From positions 1 to 9,888 of the forward strand of contig CAMPHU010000174.1 in the NCBI GenBank assembly GCA_946886065.1: 9,888 nucleotides of DNA. Reading direction: 5' to 3'. Position 1 is the first letter of the stretch. Each line of letters begins with the position of its first letter. Positions 7,174 through 9,888 of the stretch are shown here, piece by piece. A program made the position numbers and the translations under genes. The stretch comes from an uncultured Massilia sp. (lineage in GTDB: Bacteria > Pseudomonadota > Gammaproteobacteria > Burkholderiales > Burkholderiaceae). Below the pieces are notes generated by a model, which did no database searches, was not told the origin of the DNA, and saw only the letters and a program-made list of their open reading frames with translations.

Positions 7174-8964
7174 TTAGAACAGGTCTGCGTCCATGGCCAG
7201 CAGGTTCGCCGAACCCGAACGCGCCTGGCGGATCAGCATCGCGGTTTCCGGGTACAGGCGCGCGAAGTAGAAGCGTGCGGTGTGCAGCTTGGCTTCGTAG
7301 AACTTGTCGCCCGAATCCTTCTTGGCCAGCGCGATCTTCGCCATTTGCGCGAAGAAGTAGCTGAACACCAGGTGGCCCACGACGCGCAGGTAAGGCACGG
7401 CGGCGGCGCCCACTTCGTCCGGGTTCTGGAAGGCCTTCATGCCGATTTCCATGGTCAGCTTGGTGGTCTTCTCGCCCAGTTCGCCCAGCGGGGTGATGAA
7501 CTCGGACAGCGATTCGTCCAGGCCGTTCTCTTCCACGAAGGCCTTGATCTTCTCGCCGAACTTGCGCAGCTTGGCGCCGTTGTCCATCAGGATCTTACGG
7601 CCCAGCAGGTCCAGCGACTGCACGGTGTTGGTGCCTTCGTAGATCATGTTGATGCGCGCGTCGCGCACGTACTGCTCCATGCCCCACTCGCTGATGTAGC
7701 CGTGGCCGCCGTACACCTGCATCGCTTCCGAGGTGGCGATCCAGCCGTTGTCGGTGATGAAGGCCTTGATGACCGGGGTCAGCAGCGCGACTTCGTCGGC
7801 CGCTTCCTTGCGCACTTCCTCGTCCGGGTGGTTCAGTTCGCGGTCGATCTGCAGCGCCATGTAGGACGAGAAGGCGCGCGCGCCTTCGGCGTAGGCCTTG
7901 GCGGTCAGCAGCATGCGGCGCACGTCCGGGTGGACGATGATCGGGTCGGCCGGTTTGTCCAGTGCCTTCGGGCCCGACAGGCTGCGCATCTGGATGCGGT
8001 CCTTGGCGTAGGCCAGGGCGTTCTGGTAAGCGACTTCGGTCAGGCCCAGCGACTGCATGCCGACGCCCAGGCGGGCGGCGTTCATGAACACGAACATCGC
8101 CTGCAGGCCCTTGTGCGGCTGGCCGATCAGGGTGCCGACCGCGCCGTCCAGGTTCATCTGGCAGGTCGAGTTGCCGTGGATGCCCATCTTCTCTTCGATC
8201 GCGCCGCAGAAGATGCCGTTGCGCGCGCCCAGCGAGCCGTCCGCGTTCGGCAGGAACTTCGGCACCAGGAACAGCGAGATGCCCTTCGAGCCTTCCGGTG
8301 CGTCCGGCAGGCGCGCCAGCACCAGGTGGACGATGTTTTCCGACACGTCGTGCTCGCCGGCCGAGATGAAGATCTTGGAGCCGGTGATCTTGTAGGTGTT
8401 GTCGCCCTGCGGCTCGGCCTTGGTGCGCAGCAGGCCCAGGTCGGTGCCGCAGTGCGCTTCGGTCAGGCACATGGTGCCGGTCCACTCGCCCGAAACCAGC
8501 TTCGGCAGGTAGAACTTCTTCTGCTCGTCGGTGCCGTGTTCCTTCAGGCACTCGTAGGCGCCGTGCGACAGGCCCGGGTACATGGTCCAGGCCTGGTTGG
8601 CCGAGTTCAGCATCTCGTAGAACGAGTTGTTCAGGGTGACCGGCAGGCCCTGGCCGCCGTATTCCGGATCGCAGGCCAGCGCCGCCCAGCCGCCTTCCAC
8701 GTACTGCTTGTACGCTTCCTTGAAGCCCTTCGGGGTGGTCACGGTCTTGGTGGCCGCGTCGTAGTGGCAGCCTTCGCGGTCGCCGGAGTGGTTCAGCGGG
8801 AACAGCACTTCCTGCGTGAATTTCGCGCCTTCTTCCAGCACCTGGTTGATGATGTCGGCATCGATCTCCTGGTAGGCGGGAAGATTCTTGAATTCGTCGG
8901 TGACGTTGAGGAATTCGTGCAGAACGAACTGCATATCCCGAATTGGCGCGACGTACTGACCCAT
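7174..8964 (-). CDS. fadE: Acyl-CoA dehydrogenase, long form with extra C-terminal domain
   Basis: This FAD enzyme introduces the trans-2 double bond into acyl-CoA, the first step of beta-oxidation, passing electrons to electron-transfer flavoprotein (not encoded here). At 596 residues it is about 200 longer than a short-chain dehydrogenase. The first 35 residues (MGQYVAPIRD...) resemble the AcylCoA_DH_N extension. The catalytic core spans about 36-455, with MCLTEAHCGTD at 165-175, the FAD-binding segment ITGSKIFISAGEHD at 193-206, MQVYGGHGYI at 415-424 and the catalytic base E443 in YEGTNTVQ. Residues 465-596 form the helical C-terminal domain typical of Pseudomonas FadE1/FadE2 and of DmdC, which acts on methylmercaptopropionyl-CoA. 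The ATG at 8962-8964 has AGGAG six bases upstream. It lies 43 bases after the regulator gene. Long- or medium-chain acyl-CoA is the likely substrate given the neighbours; DmdC-like activity is a possible alternative. Confidence 0.94.
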   Translation of the reverse strand: MGQYVAPIRDMQFVLHEFLNVTDEFKNLPAYQEIDADIINQVLEEGAKFTQEVLFPLNHSGDREGCHYDAATKTVTTPKGFKEAYKQYVEGGWAALACDPEYGGQGLPVTLNNSFYEMLNSANQAWTMYPGLSHGAYECLKEHGTDEQKKFYLPKLVSGEWTGTMCLTEAHCGTDLGLLRTKAEPQGDNTYKITGSKIFISAGEHDVSENIVHLVLARLPDAPEGSKGISLFLVPKFLPNADGSLGARNGIFCGAIEEKMGIHGNSTCQMNLDGAVGTLIGQPHKGLQAMFVFMNAARLGVGMQSLGLTEVAYQNALAYAKDRIQMRSLSGPKALDKPADPIIVHPDVRRMLLTAKAYAEGARAFSSYMALQIDRELNHPDEEVRKEAADEVALLTPVIKAFITDNGWIATSEAMQVYGGHGYISEWGMEQYVRDARINMIYEGTNTVQSLDLLGRKILMDNGAKLRKFGEKIKAFVEENGLDESLSEFITPLGELGEKTTKLTMEIGMKAFQNPDEVGAAAVPYLRVVGHLVFSYFFAQMAKIALAKKDSGDKFYEAKLHTARFYFARLYPETAMLIRQARSGSANLLAMDADLF

Positions 8965-9007
8965 GTTTTTCTCCTGACGAAGGTAAAGATGTTTGACGGG
9001 CGGCGGA

Positions 9008-9625
9008 TTACGCCGCCTGGATGTCTGATTGTTGGTTGGGATTGCGGTAATTCTCGATCAGGCGCTCGAAGCCGGCCTTGGCGCGTTCGACGGCGCCGGG
9101 CGCGCGCAGGAAGCGGGCGTCGTGGTGCAGGGCCAGGATCAGGCCGTACATCTCGTACACCAGCTGCTCGGCGTCGGTGTCGGCGCGCAGGTGGCCGACC
9201 TCGATCGCCTGCTTCACGCAGCGCAGCAGCGCGTTCTGCCAGGCCATTACCATCGACACCAGTTCATCGCGGATCGGGCCGGGACGGTCGTCGTACTCGA
9301 CCGCGCCGCTGATGTAGATGCAGCCCGAGGCGATTTCGACCGACACGCGCTTGATCCAGCGCGAGAACATGGCGACCAGGCGCGGCAGGCCGCGCGGCTC
9401 CTTGATGCTCGGGAAGAAGACTTCCTGTTCGAAGCGGTGGTGGTAGAGCTTGACCACTTCGAGCTGCAGGTCTTCGCGCGAGCCGAAGTGCGCGAACACG
9501 CCGGACTTGCTCATGCTCATGCGGTCGGCCAGCAGGCCGATGGTCAGGCCTTCGAGGCCGTTGCGGCTTGCGAGTTCCAGCGCCACGTCCAGGATCGCTG
9601 CCCGTGTCTGCTCGCCTTTGCGCAT
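9008..9625 (-). CDS. TetR/AcrR family transcriptional regulator, probable controller of the fad operon
   Basis: The 205-residue protein has a TetR-type N-terminal DNA-binding domain: helix 1 at about 5-22 (EQTRAAILDVALELASRNG), then the helix-turn-helix at about 26-46, including TIGLLADRMSMSKSGVFAHF, followed by REDLQLEVV. The rest (about 60-205) is a helical ligand and dimer domain with GCIYISGAVEYDD at 101-113. The ligand is not predictable from sequence; as the first gene of a beta-oxidation operon, acyl-CoA or a fatty acid is the natural guess, by analogy with the TetR-type regulators PsrA, FadP and Bacillus FadR. The ATG at 9623-9625 has no Shine-Dalgarno site; no other in-frame start lies before the DNA-binding domain, so the start is kept. 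It is followed after 43 bases by the dehydrogenase and so probably controls its own operon by feedback. Family very secure; target and ligand inferred. Confidence 0.92.
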   Translation of the reverse strand: MRKGEQTRAAILDVALELASRNGLEGLTIGLLADRMSMSKSGVFAHFGSREDLQLEVVKLYHHRFEQEVFFPSIKEPRGLPRLVAMFSRWIKRVSVEIASGCIYISGAVEYDDRPGPIRDELVSMVMAWQNALLRCVKQAIEVGHLRADTDAEQLVYEMYGLILALHHDARFLRAPGAVERAKAGFERLIENYRNPNQQSDIQAA

Positions 9626-9669
9626 GAATTTGGATGAAGTATTGATGGCTGCCCCTGAATCGAAAAAAA

Positions 9670-9683
9670 TCCGAACGCTCGTA
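9670..9683. promoter_or_regulatory. Candidate operator palindrome at the regulator promoter
   Basis: The 14-base sequence TCCGAACGCTCGTA pairs with itself at five of seven symmetric positions, with the core CGAnCGnTCG. It lies at the predicted transcription start, where a bound TetR-type dimer would block RNA polymerase. No second copy is apparent before the other genes of the operon. Position and symmetry are seen; binding by the regulator at 9008-9625 is inferred. Confidence 0.3.
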
Positions 9684-9685
9684 CT

Positions 9686-9711
9686 ATTATCTATCAGACG
9701 AGGAATGTCAA
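9686..9711 (-). promoter_or_regulatory. Candidate sigma-70 promoter of the regulator/fad operon
   Basis: On the minus strand a perfect -35 hexamer TTGACA (9706-9711) is followed by GATAAT (9686-9691), five of six matches to the -10 consensus but with a short 14-base spacer. The overlapping TAATAG (9684-9689) has a 16-base spacer and fewer matches. Transcription would start near 9677-9680, leaving an untranslated leader of about 53 bases before the regulator ATG. The unusual A+T content and the perfect -35 make this the best promoter seen in the window. Confidence 0.5.
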
Positions 9712-9888
9712 ACGGGAACTTAGAGGCGAAATTCTATTGATGCAAAACAAACAGCCGGCACTGTGGGAGGCGCCGTTGAGGCTGGCCTGCCGGCCAGACG
9801 GGGTCAGGGGCAGGAGATTGTTATTTTAAGGATAAAGATACCGCGTTTTTTGGGGTTTGGGGTGGCAAATTAGCACGTGTGTGCGGGT

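Larger units (their letters stand above)
9626..9888. other. Upstream control region without a gene
   Basis: These 263 bases are visibly richer in A+T than the rest of the window and contain no coding frame I believe. They hold the candidate promoter and operator of the regulator gene (9670-9711), a 6-bp stem with a four-base loop (CTGGCC at 9782-9787 with GGCCAG at 9792-9797), and two G-rich stretches (9800-9810 and 9852-9862). Towards the window end there is a T-rich/G-rich mix (9845-9862) whose role I cannot tell. The gene that lies beyond the window on this side, and its strand, are unknown. Confidence 0.6.

Noticed and set aside
7165..9312. Plus-strand open frame of 715 codons opposite the acyl-CoA dehydrogenase and regulator
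   Set aside because: Composition typical of an antisense shadow and no motif; the minus-strand dehydrogenase is full length with a conserved active site.
9661..9683. T-run on the minus strand after an inverted repeat, considered as a terminator
   Set aside because: The preceding palindrome is only about 14 bases with mismatches and no loop, too weak for a terminator, and it sits at the candidate promoter start.
9740..9829. Plus-strand 29-codon frame beginning MQNKQPALWE
   Set aside because: It has no ribosome site at a useful distance, no recognisable similarity, and could arise by chance in this length of sequence.
9800..9862. G-rich stretches considered as a G-quadruplex
   Set aside because: The two pairs of G4 runs are about 40 bases apart, and no four runs of three or more G occur with short loops.
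1..9888. CRISPR arrays, tRNA or rRNA genes, transposase genes or phage genes
   Set aside because: No evenly spaced direct repeats, no tRNA-like cloverleaf or rRNA sequence that I recognise, and no mobile-element protein on either strand.

Overview
The window is a GC-rich (about two-thirds G+C by eye) stretch of bacterial chromosome. All nine recognisable genes lie on the minus strand, so transcription runs from high to low coordinates. Codon use, the protein types and the intergenic palindromes suggest a betaproteobacterium of the Burkholderiales, most likely Oxalobacteraceae (Massilia-like). That assignment is an inference from general similarity; there is no rRNA or marker gene in the window to confirm it.

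In transcription order, the first block (9625 down to 2051) is a fatty-acid beta-oxidation operon. It comprises a TetR-family regulator (9008-9625), a 596-residue acyl-CoA dehydrogenase (7174-8964), a bifunctional 3-hydroxyacyl-CoA dehydrogenase/enoyl-CoA hydratase with the dehydrogenase at the N-terminus (4619-7015), a thiolase (3380-4576), a crotonase-fold protein whose active site looks like an enoyl-CoA isomerase rather than a hydratase (2489-3268), and a small four-helix membrane protein of unknown function (2051-2470). Together the enzymes cover the complete spiral: oxidation, hydration, second oxidation, thiolysis, and double-bond shifting for unsaturated substrates. The gene set and domain order resemble the Bacillus fadN-fadA-fadE set more than the E. 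coli fadBA pair.

The second block (1993 down to the window edge) is a tight three-gene set: a fosmidomycin-resistance-type MFS exporter (788-1993), a YjbQ/UPF0047 protein (352-765) and the N-terminal part of an OsmC-family protein (1-323, cut by the window edge). Gaps of 22 and 28 bases suggest co-transcription. The 57-base gap to the block above leaves it open whether the two are one transcript.

Two intergenic palindromes interrupt the beta-oxidation operon. A dispersed-repeat-like element with about 30-base imperfect arms lies at 7051-7133, between the dehydrogenase and the bifunctional enzyme. A near-perfect 20-base-arm hairpin lies at 3304-3358, between thiolase and isomerase. Neither has a U-tract, so neither looks like a simple terminator. 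The 263 bases above the regulator (9626-9888) are less GC-rich and hold a candidate promoter and operator, and no convincing gene. Overall this is mostly ordinary metabolism; the points worth a second look are the crotonase active site, the two palindromes, the regulator's control region and the exporter-YjbQ-OsmC grouping. I see no sign of a novel defence, mobile or RNA system.
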